Source: Roseibaca calidilacus (GTDB lineage Bacteria > Pseudomonadota > Alphaproteobacteria > Rhodobacterales > Rhodobacteraceae). From it: 64,000 nucleotides of DNA. Below are positions 50,690-62,025 of this stretch, piece by piece. The DNA is taken from positions 2,437,501-2,501,500 of the forward strand of contig NZ_FBYC01000004.1 of NCBI RefSeq assembly GCF_001517585.1, in the 5' to 3' direction. The translations under genes were made by a program, and so were the position numbers. Under the pieces are notes generated by a model. The model made no database searches. It saw nothing but the letters and a program-made list of their open reading frames with translations, and had not been told where the DNA came from. Position 1 is the first letter of the stretch, and every line of letters starts with the position of its first letter.

Positions 50690-52695
50690 GATGGGCGCTT
50701 TGCCTTGTCGCGGTCTGTGCCACCGCGGGCTGGTTTGTGCTGGACCGCTGGGTGGCCACGACCGATCTGCCGCCCCTTGCCCCGGCCACTTCTGCCGAAG
50801 TGCTGGCCGAAGATGGCACGCTGCTGCGCGCCTACACGGTCGCAGATGGGCGCTGGCGGCTGGCGCTGGACCCCGCCCGCGTGGATGCAACCTATCTGGC
50901 CATGCTGCTGGCCTACGAGGACCAGCGCTTTCACAGCCACATGGGCATTGACCCCGTGGCGCTGCTGCGCGCCGCGTGGTCGGCGGTGCGGACAGGGCGC
51001 ATGGTGTCGGGTGGGTCCACCTTGACCATGCAGGTCGCGCGGCTGCTGGAGGACGGGCCAACCGGCACATGGGCAGGCAAGGCGCGGCAAATCCGGCTGG
51101 CCTTGGCGCTGGAGCGGCGCTTGGAAAAGGACGCGATCCTGTCGCTTTACCTGCACCTTGCCCCGATGGGCGGCAATCTGGAAGGGCTGCGCAGCGGGGC
51201 GCGGGCGTGGTTTGGCAAAGACCCCGCGCGGCTGACACCCGCGCAGGCCGCGCTGCTGATCGCGCTGCCGCAATCCCCCGCCGCCCGCAGCCCCGACAGC
51301 CACGCACATGCCGCGCGCCTAGCCCGCGACCGGGTGCTGGAGCGCGCGGTGGTTGCAAACGTGCTGACCCGTGCCGAAGCGGATGCCGCCAAACGCGAAC
51401 CCGTGCCCAGCGCGCGCCGCGCCTTCCCGGCGCTTGCCCCGCATCTGGCGGACCGGCTTGTGGCCGCGCATCCGGGCCAAAGGCTGCACCGCACCACGCT
51501 GGACGCGACCCTGCAAGCGGCACTGGAACAGGTGGCCGAAGATACCTTGCGCGATCTGCCGCCGCGCGCCGGGATAGCGCTGGTGCTGGCCGATGCACAG
51601 ACGGGCCGCGTTCGCGCCCATATCGGCGGGGCCTATGGCGATGACGCGCGCGGCGGGTTCAACGACATGACACGCGCCCTGCGCTCGCCCGGGTCCACGC
51701 TGAAACCGCTGGTCTATGGCTTGGCGTTCTCCGACGGGCTGGCGCACCCCGAAACGCTGGTCAATGACCGCCCCGCCAGCTTTGGCGGCTATGCGCCGCA
51801 GAATTTCGACGGGCGGTTTCGTGGCCCGGTCTCGGTGCGCGAGGCGTTGCAACTCTCGCTGAACCTGCCAGTGGTCGAGATGACGAACACGCTTGGCCCC
51901 GCCCGGCTGATGGCGGCGTTGCGCCGCGCGGGGGTGGCAACCGCGCTTGACGGGCCACCAGGTTTGGCCGTGGCCTTGGGCGGGGTGGGCCTGTCGCTGG
52001 ACGGGCTGGTGCAGCTATACGCCGGGATCGCGCGGGGCGGGGCGGCAGTTGCCTTGCAGAGCACGCCCGGCCCGGTGCAAAGCGGCGCGCAAGTGATCGG
52101 GGCCGAAGCCGCTTGGCATTTGGGGCAGATCTTGGCGCGTGCCCCGCGCCCGGCCCATCTGCCGGGCTGGCCCTTGGCCTTCAAGACCGGCACATCCTAT
52201 GGGCACCGCGACGCATGGGCCGTGGGCTTTGACGGCAGCCACGTTGCCGGCGTCTGGATTGGCCGCGCCGATGGCACGCCCCTGCCCGGCACATTCGGGC
52301 TGGATGCCGCAGCCCCCGTGCTGTTCGAGGCCTTCGCGCGCCTTGGCCCGCGCCCAGAACCCTTACCACCCGCCCCGCCGGGCACGCTGGATGTGGCGCA
52401 TTCCCAGCTGCCCGCGCCCCTGCGCCGCTTCGGCCCGCAACTGGCCATGGATGCCGATGCGCCGAAACTGGCCTTCCCGCCCAAAGGCGCGGCGCTGCGC
52501 CCGGTTGGGGGCCGGGTGCTGGCGCGCGTGGACCGCGGCCGCGCGCCCTTTACATGGTTCGCCAATGGCGCGCCTGTGCTGACCCGCAGCCATGAACGCG
52601 AGGCGCACCTGCCCCTGCCCGGCCCCGGCTTTGTCACACTGTCGGTGGTCGATGCCGCAGGCCGCGCGGCCCGGGTAGAGGTAGAGTTGCGTTAG
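50686..52695 (+). CDS. pbpC: Penicillin-binding protein 1C
   Basis: A 669-residue class A penicillin-binding protein. One N-terminal membrane span (LCLVAVCATAGWFVLDRW) is followed by the glycosyltransferase domain (EDQRFHSHMGIDPVALLRAA, GGSTLTMQVARLL), a transpeptidase domain with the serine motif SPGSTLKPL, SLN and KTGTSYG, and a C-terminal BiPBP_C domain (from about residue 590). It polymerises and crosslinks peptidoglycan. It is coupled to the macroglobulin gene, which suggests joint periplasmic defence and wall repair. Confidence 0.95.
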   Translation: MRWALCLVAVCATAGWFVLDRWVATTDLPPLAPATSAEVLAEDGTLLRAYTVADGRWRLALDPARVDATYLAMLLAYEDQRFHSHMGIDPVALLRAAWSAVRTGRMVSGGSTLTMQVARLLEDGPTGTWAGKARQIRLALALERRLEKDAILSLYLHLAPMGGNLEGLRSGARAWFGKDPARLTPAQAALLIALPQSPAARSPDSHAHAARLARDRVLERAVVANVLTRAEADAAKREPVPSARRAFPALAPHLADRLVAAHPGQRLHRTTLDATLQAALEQVAEDTLRDLPPRAGIALVLADAQTGRVRAHIGGAYGDDARGGFNDMTRALRSPGSTLKPLVYGLAFSDGLAHPETLVNDRPASFGGYAPQNFDGRFRGPVSVREALQLSLNLPVVEMTNTLGPARLMAALRRAGVATALDGPPGLAVALGGVGLSLDGLVQLYAGIARGGAAVALQSTPGPVQSGAQVIGAEAAWHLGQILARAPRPAHLPGWPLAFKTGTSYGHRDAWAVGFDGSHVAGVWIGRADGTPLPGTFGLDAAAPVLFEAFARLGPRPEPLPPAPPGTLDVAHSQLPAPLRRFGPQLAMDADAPKLAFPPKGAALRPVGGRVLARVDRGRAPFTWFANGAPVLTRSHEREAHLPLPGPGFVTLSVVDAAGRAARVEVELR

Positions 52696-52732
52696 GATAG
52701 CGCCGCATGCGTGATCTGTGCGGGCGCGCAGA

Positions 52733-54805
<2,073 letters not shown>

Positions 54806-55855
54806 TCAATAGCCGGTCATTTCCAGATAGCCGCGCCCTTGGTGGCTGCCGGTGACGGTAATCGGCCCTTCCCAATAGCTGACCGTCAGGTCCATCCAAG
54901 ATTGCGGGTTCACAGGTTCGGTCCGCAAGGCAAGCCCCTGTTCCGGCCAGTCGATGCGCCAGAGCACGGGGATCTCGCGGCCTGCGACACGCTCGGTCCC
55001 CTGCGGGGTGAAGGACAGCGCGCCATCGGGCAAGGCGGTGGCCTGCCCCTGCGGCGTAATCCATGTACCCGCCGTAAAGGTCTGCTCGCCGCGCAACTGA
55101 AAGCCCATCAGCCGGTGGCCATCTTCCAGCACGATGGAAAACCAGTCCCACCCGGTCTGGTCACTGGCCAAGGGCTGGCTGGACCATTCGCGGTCAAGCC
55201 ATGCCTGCCCCGTGACAGCAACAGGCCCATCGGGCAGGTTTAGCGTACCCTCGACCGTGTAGAAGGGTTGGGAATAATAGTAACTGGCCTGCCCCGCGGC
55301 GGATTTCACGGAATATCCGCCCGCGCCATGCAGCACCAAGGGGCCTTGGGCCTGCATACGCAGATCATAGCCGAAATCGGGGCCGGTGGCGGCAATCTGC
55401 AACGCGGAATAGGCATCGGCCCCCTCGGGGGCGATGCTGGTCATATGCCAGTCGTCAATCCACGCCGTGAAGGGGTCGGCCTGCGCGCCGGCCTGACCGA
55501 TGCCGCCGCGTGCAAAGCGTTCGGCGCTGAAATGGCGCTCTGGCGTGGTCAGCCCGGCATGGCCCATCCAGACTTGCGGGCTGTCCCAACCTTCCGCGTC
55601 GTAGGGTGCAAGGGCGGAACGGAACAACGTCCATTGCGCGCCGTAGTCGCGGCCATCCGCGCCCTGCAACGTGGCGGTCAGATACCACCATTCGATGCGA
55701 TACTCCGGGTGCGGGCCGTGATCGCGCGGGAATTGCAATGCGCGGCCGCGTTCGGGAACGGCGAACCCGTCTGCGTCGGTCCCAAGGCCCGCGAACCCTT
55801 GCGCCAAAGCGGGTGGGGCCAGAAAAAGCGCGGCGATCAAAACCTTAACGTTCAT
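54806..55855 (-). CDS. Secreted AttH/CrtC-like lipocalin-fold protein
   Basis: A 349-residue exported protein, signal peptide MNVKVLIAALFLAPPALAQ. FPRDHGPHPEYRIEWWYLTA, QWTLFRSAL and LDREWSSQP with WDWFSIVL are typical of the AttH/carotenoid-1,2-hydratase-like double-lipocalin family. It starts at 55855, overlapping the FtsX-like gene by 11 bp. It forms a three-gene set with an ABC ATPase and a FtsX-like permease, an arrangement known as attEFGH-type; the protein probably receives or binds a lipid or hydrophobic compound moved by the transporter. Carotenoid hydration is not suggested, since no carotenoid genes are near. Confidence 0.87.
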   Translation of the reverse strand: MNVKVLIAALFLAPPALAQGFAGLGTDADGFAVPERGRALQFPRDHGPHPEYRIEWWYLTATLQGADGRDYGAQWTLFRSALAPYDAEGWDSPQVWMGHAGLTTPERHFSAERFARGGIGQAGAQADPFTAWIDDWHMTSIAPEGADAYSALQIAATGPDFGYDLRMQAQGPLVLHGAGGYSVKSAAGQASYYYSQPFYTVEGTLNLPDGPVAVTGQAWLDREWSSQPLASDQTGWDWFSIVLEDGHRLMGFQLRGEQTFTAGTWITPQGQATALPDGALSFTPQGTERVAGREIPVLWRIDWPEQGLALRTEPVNPQSWMDLTVSYWEGPITVTGSHQGRGYLEMTGY

Positions 55856-58202
55856 TGGCAAACACCCTGAGCAATGGTCCCCCGCCCCCGCGCCATAGCC
55901 GCCATGCGGGCCAAGCGCTGGCCGCCAGCATCGCCAACCCCGCCCAAAGCGCCAAGCGCGCCCAATCGGCGGGGAAAACCTGCAACGGCAAGCGCCAGCC
56001 AAAAGCCTGCACGTTGATGACCGCCAGCAGCACCTGCGCCAGCATCAACCCAACGGGCAGCGCCAGAACCATGGTCAGCCCCGCCAGAACCAGCGCGCGG
56101 GCCAGTTCCAGCCCCGCCAAGTGCCGCACCGTCAGCCCCATCGCCCATAAGGGCGCAAGCTGCACCAGCCGCAAGCCCGACAGCGTGACCAACGTTGCGA
56201 ACAATGCAAGGGCCGCGACCGACAGGGTCAGCACGTTCAGCGCGCCGGTAATCAGGAAGGTGCGCTCGAAGATTGCCAGTGACAGCGCCTTGGCCTGCGC
56301 CTGATCGGTGATCGCTTGGGCGCTTAGCCCGAATTCATCCAGAAGTGCTGCGCGGGTAGCGGCGGGGGCGTCGGTGCGGATGGCCAGTTGCCGCGTGGGC
56401 GTGTCGGGGTAAAGCCGGTCGAACCAGCTTTCGGTCACGATGGTTTGCGCCAGCGGGTTGCCGTAATCGGGATAAACGCCAAGGATCGGCACATCGCCCG
56501 CACCGGGTAGCGCCACGCGATCACCCGGCCACAGCCCCGCGCGGCGGGCAAGTTGCTCGTTTATCAGCGCGCCTTGTTCCTTCGCCAAACGGTCCCACGG
56601 GTCTGGCCCGGCCTGAATCAGCGGCCAGTTGTCGCGGAACGTGGCATGGTCGCGCATGGCAAACACCGCGCCGGGCTGGCCTGCAAGCGTGGCCTCGACC
56701 CGGCGCAGCGGCAACACGGCCTGAACGCGCGGCGCTAGAAAATCCTCTAACGCGACGGCTTGCGCGGTGTCGCGCGGGGTGATGGTCATCTCGGCCACCA
56801 GCCGCTGGTCCAGCCAGCCAATGAAAGTGGCGCGGAAACTGGCCACCATCGTGCCCACGCCTATATTGGCGGCCAGCGCCAGCATCAGCGCCATCAGCGC
56901 CAAGGACAAGCGCGGCAGGTTCTGGCGGCTATCGGCCCAGAACCAGTGCAGCACCGGCGCACGTGCCATGGCTGCGGCCCCGCGCAAGCATAGCGCCAAT
57001 ACGGCCGGGGTTAGCAAAGCCGCCGCCAAAAGCGCCGCTGCCAACAGTGCAAACCCGGCAAACAGGCCCCGCCCGAACAGGCCCAGCGCTATGGCCAGCA
57101 CGGCCAACAGCCCCGCGCCCAGCACCTGCCAGCGCATCGCCCGTCCAGAAGCCATGGCCCATGCGCGCGGCTGCGCGGGCGCTAGCACCGGCATGTGCCA
57201 CAACCGCCACAGCGCCTGCCCCCCTGCTAAAGCGGCCCCGGCGAACGCCATGGCCAGACCCGCCAGCGCCCAGACCGGGCTGAATTGCAAACTGCCCGGC
57301 ACCGGCGCGCCATATAACCCGCGCAAGGTAGCGGCCACGTCGGGCAGCAGTGCCGCCGCCATGACATAGCCCAAGGCCAGACCCGCCAGCCCTGCCAGCA
57401 GCGCGAAGACGGCCAGTTCCAACGCCAAGGCCAGCGTCAGCGCGCGCAGCGACACGCCAAGGCTGCGCAGGGTGCGAAACAGGGCGCGGCGTTGCTCGAA
57501 CGCCAGCCCAACGGCGGAATGCACAATGAACAGCCCCACCGCAAAGGCCAGCGCGCCGAACGCGGTCAGATTCAGGTGAAAGCTGTCGGTCAGCCCGGCC
57601 AGTTCCGCGCCCGCTTCGGGCTGGCTCAGGCGCAGCCCGTCGAGCATGGTTCGCGGCACGGGGCCGGTCAGCAACAGGTGGCTGATCTGGCCCGCCATGC
57701 CCAAAGCGTCTTGCGCGGTGCCAATATCAACCAGCACGGTGCCAACTGGCACGGCTTGCGACGCGCTTAGCGCGATGTCGGTTGCGCCAATCTCGGCCAG
57801 TGTTTCGGGATGTGCAAAACCGTCGCCCGACAGGAAGCCTTGCAAATCGCCATCGGCCAAGGCAGCGGCGGTGCCGGGGGGCGCGGTCAGCGGGTCAATT
57901 CCCAGCAGGGTCACACGGGCATCGCCGAGCATGACCCGCCCTTCCACCACCGGCGACACCAGCACCCCCGCGCGGCGCAATTCGACGAAACGCGCCTGCG
58001 GTAGCTGGCCGGTCGCGCTGTCCAGCCGGGGCGCACCGTCTTCTGACACCAGCGCCGCGGCGGTTGCATAGGCCCCGCGCGCCTGCGTGTTCAGCGCCTG
58101 CACACCCGACCACAACGCTGTCGCCAAGGTCAGGCCCGCAAGCAACATGGCCAGTTGCACTTTGTTGCGCACCCAGTGCGACAAAAGCGCAGCCAGCGTC
58201 AT
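55845..58202 (-). CDS. FtsX-like ABC permease
   Basis: A 785-residue membrane protein with two FtsX/MacB-type halves. A first span (NKVQLAMLLAGLTLATALWS) precedes a periplasmic domain and three spans (LTAFGALAFAVGLFIVHSAV and others), then a further block of spans, a second periplasmic domain and three C-terminal spans. The start at 58202 overlaps the ATPase stop by four bases. It belongs to the lipoprotein-release or AttG-type exporters rather than substrate importers. Substrate unknown. Confidence 0.88.
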   Translation of the reverse strand: MTLAALLSHWVRNKVQLAMLLAGLTLATALWSGVQALNTQARGAYATAAALVSEDGAPRLDSATGQLPQARFVELRRAGVLVSPVVEGRVMLGDARVTLLGIDPLTAPPGTAAALADGDLQGFLSGDGFAHPETLAEIGATDIALSASQAVPVGTVLVDIGTAQDALGMAGQISHLLLTGPVPRTMLDGLRLSQPEAGAELAGLTDSFHLNLTAFGALAFAVGLFIVHSAVGLAFEQRRALFRTLRSLGVSLRALTLALALELAVFALLAGLAGLALGYVMAAALLPDVAATLRGLYGAPVPGSLQFSPVWALAGLAMAFAGAALAGGQALWRLWHMPVLAPAQPRAWAMASGRAMRWQVLGAGLLAVLAIALGLFGRGLFAGFALLAAALLAAALLTPAVLALCLRGAAAMARAPVLHWFWADSRQNLPRLSLALMALMLALAANIGVGTMVASFRATFIGWLDQRLVAEMTITPRDTAQAVALEDFLAPRVQAVLPLRRVEATLAGQPGAVFAMRDHATFRDNWPLIQAGPDPWDRLAKEQGALINEQLARRAGLWPGDRVALPGAGDVPILGVYPDYGNPLAQTIVTESWFDRLYPDTPTRQLAIRTDAPAATRAALLDEFGLSAQAITDQAQAKALSLAIFERTFLITGALNVLTLSVAALALFATLVTLSGLRLVQLAPLWAMGLTVRHLAGLELARALVLAGLTMVLALPVGLMLAQVLLAVINVQAFGWRLPLQVFPADWARLALWAGLAMLAASAWPAWRLWRGGGGPLLRVFANER

Positions 58203-58858
58203 GCCAGACGCCCCCCGCGCAACAGCACTTTGCGGTCGCACATATCGGCCAGCCGCGCCGAATGCGTGACAAGCAGCAATGCAGCGGCTTGGGCGCGGGC
58301 CAGTTCCAGCATCAGCGCGAACACGGCATCGCCCGTCGCTTCATCAAGGTTGCCGGTTGGTTCATCCGCCAGCAGCACCTTGGGGCGCGCGGCAAGGGCG
58401 CGGCCAATGGCGACACGTTGTTGCTGCCCACCCGAAAGCTGCTCGGGGTAGCGCGCCAACAGGTCCGACAGGCCCAACCGCGCGGCCAGATCGGCGCAAA
58501 AGCCCGCGTCATGCACGCCCGCAAGCCGGGCCTGAAAGGCTAGATTGGCCCCAACGGTCAGCGACGGCACAAGGTTGAACTGCTGAAACACCAGCCCCAC
58601 CGTGCCGCGCCGCAGCTGCGCGCGTCCGGCATCGGGAAGCGCGGCCATGTCCTGCCCGCCGACCAGCACGCGGCCCGCATCCGGGGTTTCCAGCCCGGCG
58701 GCAATGTGCAGAAGCGTCGATTTGCCGCTGCCGCTTTCGCCGGTCAGCGCCACCACGCGGCCCGCATCCACCGACAGCGACACGCCTTGCAGCACCGGCA
58801 CCGGGCCTTCGGTGCTGGCAAAGCTCTTGCGAATATCCTCTAGCGCCAGAAGCGACAT
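58199..58858 (-). CDS. LolD/MacB-type ABC ATPase
   Basis: A 219-residue ATPase. Walker A GESGSGKSTLLH, signature LSGGQQQRVAIGRAL and Walker B VLLADEPTGNLDEATGD are complete, with the LolD-type spacing. It powers the FtsX-like permease encoded immediately downstream (four-base overlap). The start at 58858 is preferred because upstream in-frame residues do not resemble the family. It replaces the gene (hvrA) that in Rhodobacter capsulatus follows regA. Confidence 0.92.
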   Translation of the reverse strand: MSLLALEDIRKSFASTEGPVPVLQGVSLSVDAGRVVALTGESGSGKSTLLHIAAGLETPDAGRVLVGGQDMAALPDAGRAQLRRGTVGLVFQQFNLVPSLTVGANLAFQARLAGVHDAGFCADLAARLGLSDLLARYPEQLSGGQQQRVAIGRALAARPKVLLADEPTGNLDEATGDAVFALMLELARAQAAALLLVTHSARLADMCDRKVLLRGGRLA

Positions 58859-58917
58859 GCCATTCCCTGCGACTGTCTTGCCGCGCAAGGATAGCCCGCA
58901 TCCGGCGGCAAGCAATG

Positions 58918-59472
58918 TCAGCGCGGCGAGCGTTTGGCCAGAATGCGCTGAAGCGTGCGCCGGTGCATGCTCAGCCGCCGCGCGGTTTCAGATACATTGC
59001 GGTCGCATTGCTCATAGACACGCTGGATATGTTCCCATCGCACGCGGTCGGCGGACATGGGGTTTTCGGGCAGATCCGGCATTGCTTCGCCATCGCCCAG
59101 CAAGGCGCGCACCACGTCATTGGCATCGGCCGGTTTGGACAGGTAATCTGTCGCGCCGATCTTGACCGCCGCGACCGCAGTCGCGATTGCGCCATAGCCA
59201 GTCAGGACCACGATCCGGGCATCTTCGCGCTTGGCGCGCAGCACTTCGACCACATCCAGCCCGTTGCCGTCTTCCAGCCGCAGATCGATCACGGCATAGG
59301 CGGGCGGACGCGCGGTTGCGATGGCTTTGCCAGCGGTCACGGTTTCGGCGGTTTCCACGGCAAAACCGCGTTTTTCCATGGCGCGCGCCAGACGTTTCAG
59401 GAACACCTCGTCGTCATCAACAATCAAAAGCGACGGGTCAGGGCCAAGGTCTAGTTTTGCAGCTTCGGTCAT
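58918..59472 (-). CDS. regA: Redox response regulator RegA/PrrA
   Basis: A 184-residue global redox regulator of Rhodobacterales. Receiver domain: SLLIVDDDEVFLKRL, phosphoacceptor Asp63 in AVIDLRLEDGNGLDVVEV, TGYGAI and the Lys in SKPAD. C-terminal Fis-type helix-turn-helix: NVSETARRLSMHRRTLQRIL. It controls photosynthesis, respiration, nitrogen and carbon fixation genes under low oxygen. The ATG at 59472 follows AAGGGAAG. The start region can fold into a hairpin (see 59470-59498). The sco-type gene lies upstream and regB is divergent, the conserved prr/reg layout. Confidence 0.97.
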   Translation of the reverse strand: MTEAAKLDLGPDPSLLIVDDDEVFLKRLARAMEKRGFAVETAETVTAGKAIATARPPAYAVIDLRLEDGNGLDVVEVLRAKREDARIVVLTGYGAIATAVAAVKIGATDYLSKPADANDVVRALLGDGEAMPDLPENPMSADRVRWEHIQRVYEQCDRNVSETARRLSMHRRTLQRILAKRSPR

Positions 59473-59498
59473 CGTGCTTCCCTTTTGGGTTACACGAT
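59470..59498 (-). promoter_or_regulatory. Hairpin covering the regA ribosome site and start codon
   Basis: In the mRNA AUCGUG (59498-59493) can pair with CACGAU (59476-59471), followed inwards by a U-G pair, a 2 by 2 internal loop and CCC/GGG closing an AAAA loop. The GGG is the core of the AAGGGAAG ribosome site, and the AU at the end of CACGAU belongs to the AUG. The fold would hide the initiation region. Confidence 0.4.
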
Positions 59499-59548
59499 AG
59501 TTAGGCCGCGCGGCAGGAAAGGTCAATTTGAACCGGGTTTACCCCGGT

Positions 59549-60181
59549 TCAGGTGCCGGTTCTTGCATTGTCAATGAAGCAGGCCACACGATCGGCCATC
59601 TCTTCGGGCGTCGCTTCGCGGCGGAACAATTCGACAAAACCATGCCCCGGCAGGTTTAGATAGGTAAAAGTGGAATGATCGATGAGGTAGAATTCGTCAT
59701 CCGTTTCCTGCACCGCGTAATAGGCGCGGTAGGCGCGCGCAGCGTCACGGATCTGCTGTTCTGTCCCGGTCAGTCCAATCATGTCCGGGTGCAAGAAGCT
59801 GACGAATTCGGAAAGTGCTTCCAGCGTATCGCGCCCGTGGTCCACAGAGATGAACACCGGCGTCACGTCATAGCCGCGCTCTGTCAGCGCGTAGACGGCC
59901 TCGGCATTGCGGGCAAGGTCGTAGGGGCAGACATCTGGGCAGAACGTGTAGCCAAAATACAAAAGCACCGGGCGATCCGCGAAATCGGCTTCCGTCACCT
60001 GCTGGCCGGTATGGTCTGTCAGGGTAAACGGCCCGCCAATGGCGCCGCTGCCACCCGCGACAGAGGTTTCACGGCATTGCGCGAACTGCCCTTCTTCGGG
60101 CGCGAAAAACACCATTCCGCCCAAACCGCCCAGAACCAGCGCCAGAAACCCGGCGGCCAAAATGGAATATTTGCGTAGCAT
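59549..60181 (-). CDS. SCO1/SenC/PrrC-family copper protein
   Basis: A 210-residue membrane-anchored thioredoxin-like protein. One N-terminal span (SILAAGFLALVLGGLGGMVF), then the copper site CPDVCPYDLARN (CxxxC) and the distal His in YLIDHSTFTYL. In Rhodobacter it is called SenC or PrrC, delivers copper to cbb3/aa3 oxidases and influences the RegBA signal. It lies directly upstream of regA on one strand, and is divergent from regB. A stable 8-bp inverted repeat (59530-59550) overlaps its stop but has no T run. Confidence 0.93.
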   Translation of the reverse strand: MLRKYSILAAGFLALVLGGLGGMVFFAPEEGQFAQCRETSVAGGSGAIGGPFTLTDHTGQQVTEADFADRPVLLYFGYTFCPDVCPYDLARNAEAVYALTERGYDVTPVFISVDHGRDTLEALSEFVSFLHPDMIGLTGTEQQIRDAARAYRAYYAVQETDDEFYLIDHSTFTYLNLPGHGFVELFRREATPEEMADRVACFIDNARTGT

Positions 60182-60203
60182 CTGCGCACCCCTGTGACTT
60201 GCT

Positions 60204-60224
60204 GACGCTTGATGCCAAAGCGTC
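60204..60224. promoter_or_regulatory. Dyad in the sco/regB divergent promoter region
   Basis: GACGCTT (60204-60210) and AAGCGTC (60218-60224) form a perfect 7-bp inverted repeat with seven-base spacing between the two divergent start codons (60181 and 60271). It is placed as an operator would be; the binding protein is unknown. Confidence 0.4.
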
Positions 60225-60270
60225 GCGCGCGTAACAATCCCCTTTCCCCAAGATGTGACAACGCGCCCCC

Positions 60271-61656
60271 ATGGACCCGACCTTCGGAGAGATCACGCAA
60301 GACAACCGCACCGAATGGGTGCGGCTGCGCACGCTGACCTATGTGCGCATTGTCGCGCTGTCCGGCCAGGTCGGCGCGCTGGTGGCCGCGCATATGGCCT
60401 TTGGGTTGCGCTTTGAAACGGGGCTGGTCGCGCTGGTGGTGGGCGCGGCAGGTGTTTCGATCCTGCTCGCGCTGTTCCTGTTTCCGGCCGCCAAGCGCCT
60501 GTCCGAAACCGAAGCGTCGCTGACCTTCCTGTTCGATATCGCGCAATTGACCTGCCTGCTGTATCTGACCGGCGGCATCACCAACCCGTTCGCGCTGCTT
60601 ATCATGGCACCGGTGGCGGTGGCCGCCATGGCGCTGCGGCTGCGCACCACCTTGCTGTTGTCGCTTGTGGCCATTGCCCTGATTACGCTGGTCAGCCTGA
60701 CATATCGGCCCCTGCGCTTTGTCGATGGCACCGTTCTGGAAATGGTCCCGATCCTAGTTTTCGGGCATTGGGCCGCAATCGTGATCGGCATAGCCTTTCA
60801 GGCGTTCTACGCCCAACGCGTGGCGGCAGAGGCCAATTCCATGGCCGATGCGCTTCTGGCCGCGCAAATGGCGCTGTCGCGGGAACAGAAATTGACCGAC
60901 CTTGGTGGCGTCGTGGCGGCCACCGCGCATGAACTGGGCACGCCCTTGGCCACGATCAAGCTGGTCAGCGCCGAGCTTGTCGAAGAACTGGCCGACCGGC
61001 CAGACCTTGCCGACGATGCCCGCTTGCTGGTGCAACAGGCCGACCGCTGCCGCACGATCCTGCAGTCCATGGGGCGCAGCGGCAAGGACGACACCCATAT
61101 GCGCCGCGCGCTTCTGGAAGCCGTTCTGCGCGAAGCCGCAGAACCGCATCTGGACCGCGGCAAGCGCGTGCATTTCCTGCTGGACCCGGCAAAAGATTGC
61201 GAAACGCCGCAACCGCTGATCCAGCGCCGCCCCGAACTAATCCATGGTTTGCGCAACCTGATCCAGAACGCGGTGGATTTCGCCGCGTCCGAGGTTTGGG
61301 TCACCGCATGTTGGACCGGGCAAAACCTGCGCATCCGTATCTTCGATGACGGGCCGGGCTTTTCGCCGCAAGTGCTGGGCAGCATCGGGGAGCCGTTTAT
61401 CGGGCGCGGGCGCGATCCGAATCGTCCCAAACGCCGTCCGGGCTATTCCGGGATGGGGCTGGGCATGTTCATTGCCAAAACGCTTCTGGAACGCACCGGC
61501 GCGCGGCTGGAATTTTTGAACTGCGACGGGGCTATCAAAACCCTGCCCGGCAACCCGGTCCTGCATGGCGCGCTGGTTGACCTGACATGGCCCCTGCCCC
61601 GGCTGGCGGTGGACCCACGCGCGGCCTTGGGCGAAAACATGCGCGTCGAAAGTTAA
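60271..61656 (+). CDS. regB: Redox sensor histidine kinase RegB/PrrB
   Basis: A 461-residue membrane kinase. Six hydrophobic segments in the first 200 residues include the ubiquinone-binding signature GGITNPF. The phosphorylated His220 lies in ATAHELGTPLATIKLVSAEL, the redox-active Cys260 in QQADRCRTILQS, and the ATPase part has NLIQNAVDFA, DDGPGFSP and GMGLGMF. It senses quinone redox state and phosphorylates RegA. It is divergent from the sco gene. Length and features are those of the Rhodobacter protein. Confidence 0.97.
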   Translation: MDPTFGEITQDNRTEWVRLRTLTYVRIVALSGQVGALVAAHMAFGLRFETGLVALVVGAAGVSILLALFLFPAAKRLSETEASLTFLFDIAQLTCLLYLTGGITNPFALLIMAPVAVAAMALRLRTTLLLSLVAIALITLVSLTYRPLRFVDGTVLEMVPILVFGHWAAIVIGIAFQAFYAQRVAAEANSMADALLAAQMALSREQKLTDLGGVVAATAHELGTPLATIKLVSAELVEELADRPDLADDARLLVQQADRCRTILQSMGRSGKDDTHMRRALLEAVLREAAEPHLDRGKRVHFLLDPAKDCETPQPLIQRRPELIHGLRNLIQNAVDFAASEVWVTACWTGQNLRIRIFDDGPGFSPQVLGSIGEPFIGRGRDPNRPKRRPGYSGMGLGMFIAKTLLERTGARLEFLNCDGAIKTLPGNPVLHGALVDLTWPLPRLAVDPRAALGENMRVES

Positions 61657-61740
61657 ACCGCCGCGCTTGAAAGAACTTGATTGGACAGGCGTGACGATGC
61701 TGACTACCTTTGCAAAACAAACATCCTGAAAGGCCCCGCC

Positions 61741-62025
61741 ATGCCTGTCCCCCTTGCTCCGATTGCCGCCACCGCCGCGCGTTATGGTGCCATTGCATTG
61801 GCCGGATATGTTCTGGCCCGGCAGATGGAACGGGGCCGCGTCGATCAGCGCGCCGAAGACGCGTTTGACGACCTGCCCGAGGGGCTGACCGGCCAGCACG
61901 CGCGCGACCGCCAGCAATGGAACATGGCCGGGCGCTTTCGGCGCGTGGTGCGGCTGGGAACATCCGGCCCCGGCGTGGAAATCGACGCCAGCCTGTTGGG
62001 TCGCATCCGGTTGCGCCGGGTATGA
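61741..62025 (+). CDS. Small protein of unknown function next to regB
   Basis: A 94-residue protein starting MPVPLAPIAATAARYGAIAL, whose first part (AARYGAIALAGYVLARQM) could be a short membrane-associated helix. The rest is basic (RGRVDQRAEDAF, QWNMAGRFRRVVRLG). GAAAGG precedes the ATG. Its stop overlaps the next ATG by four bases. I do not recognise a named family, though similar short proteins appear to be common in the order. Confidence 0.65.
   Translation: MPVPLAPIAATAARYGAIALAGYVLARQMERGRVDQRAEDAFDDLPEGLTGQHARDRQQWNMAGRFRRVVRLGTSGPGVEIDASLLGRIRLRRV

Noticed and set aside
54806-55855. Carotenoid 1,2-hydratase (CrtC) function for the lipocalin-like protein
   Set aside because: It has a signal peptide and sits with a LolD/FtsX exporter; no carotenoid or photosynthesis genes are near.
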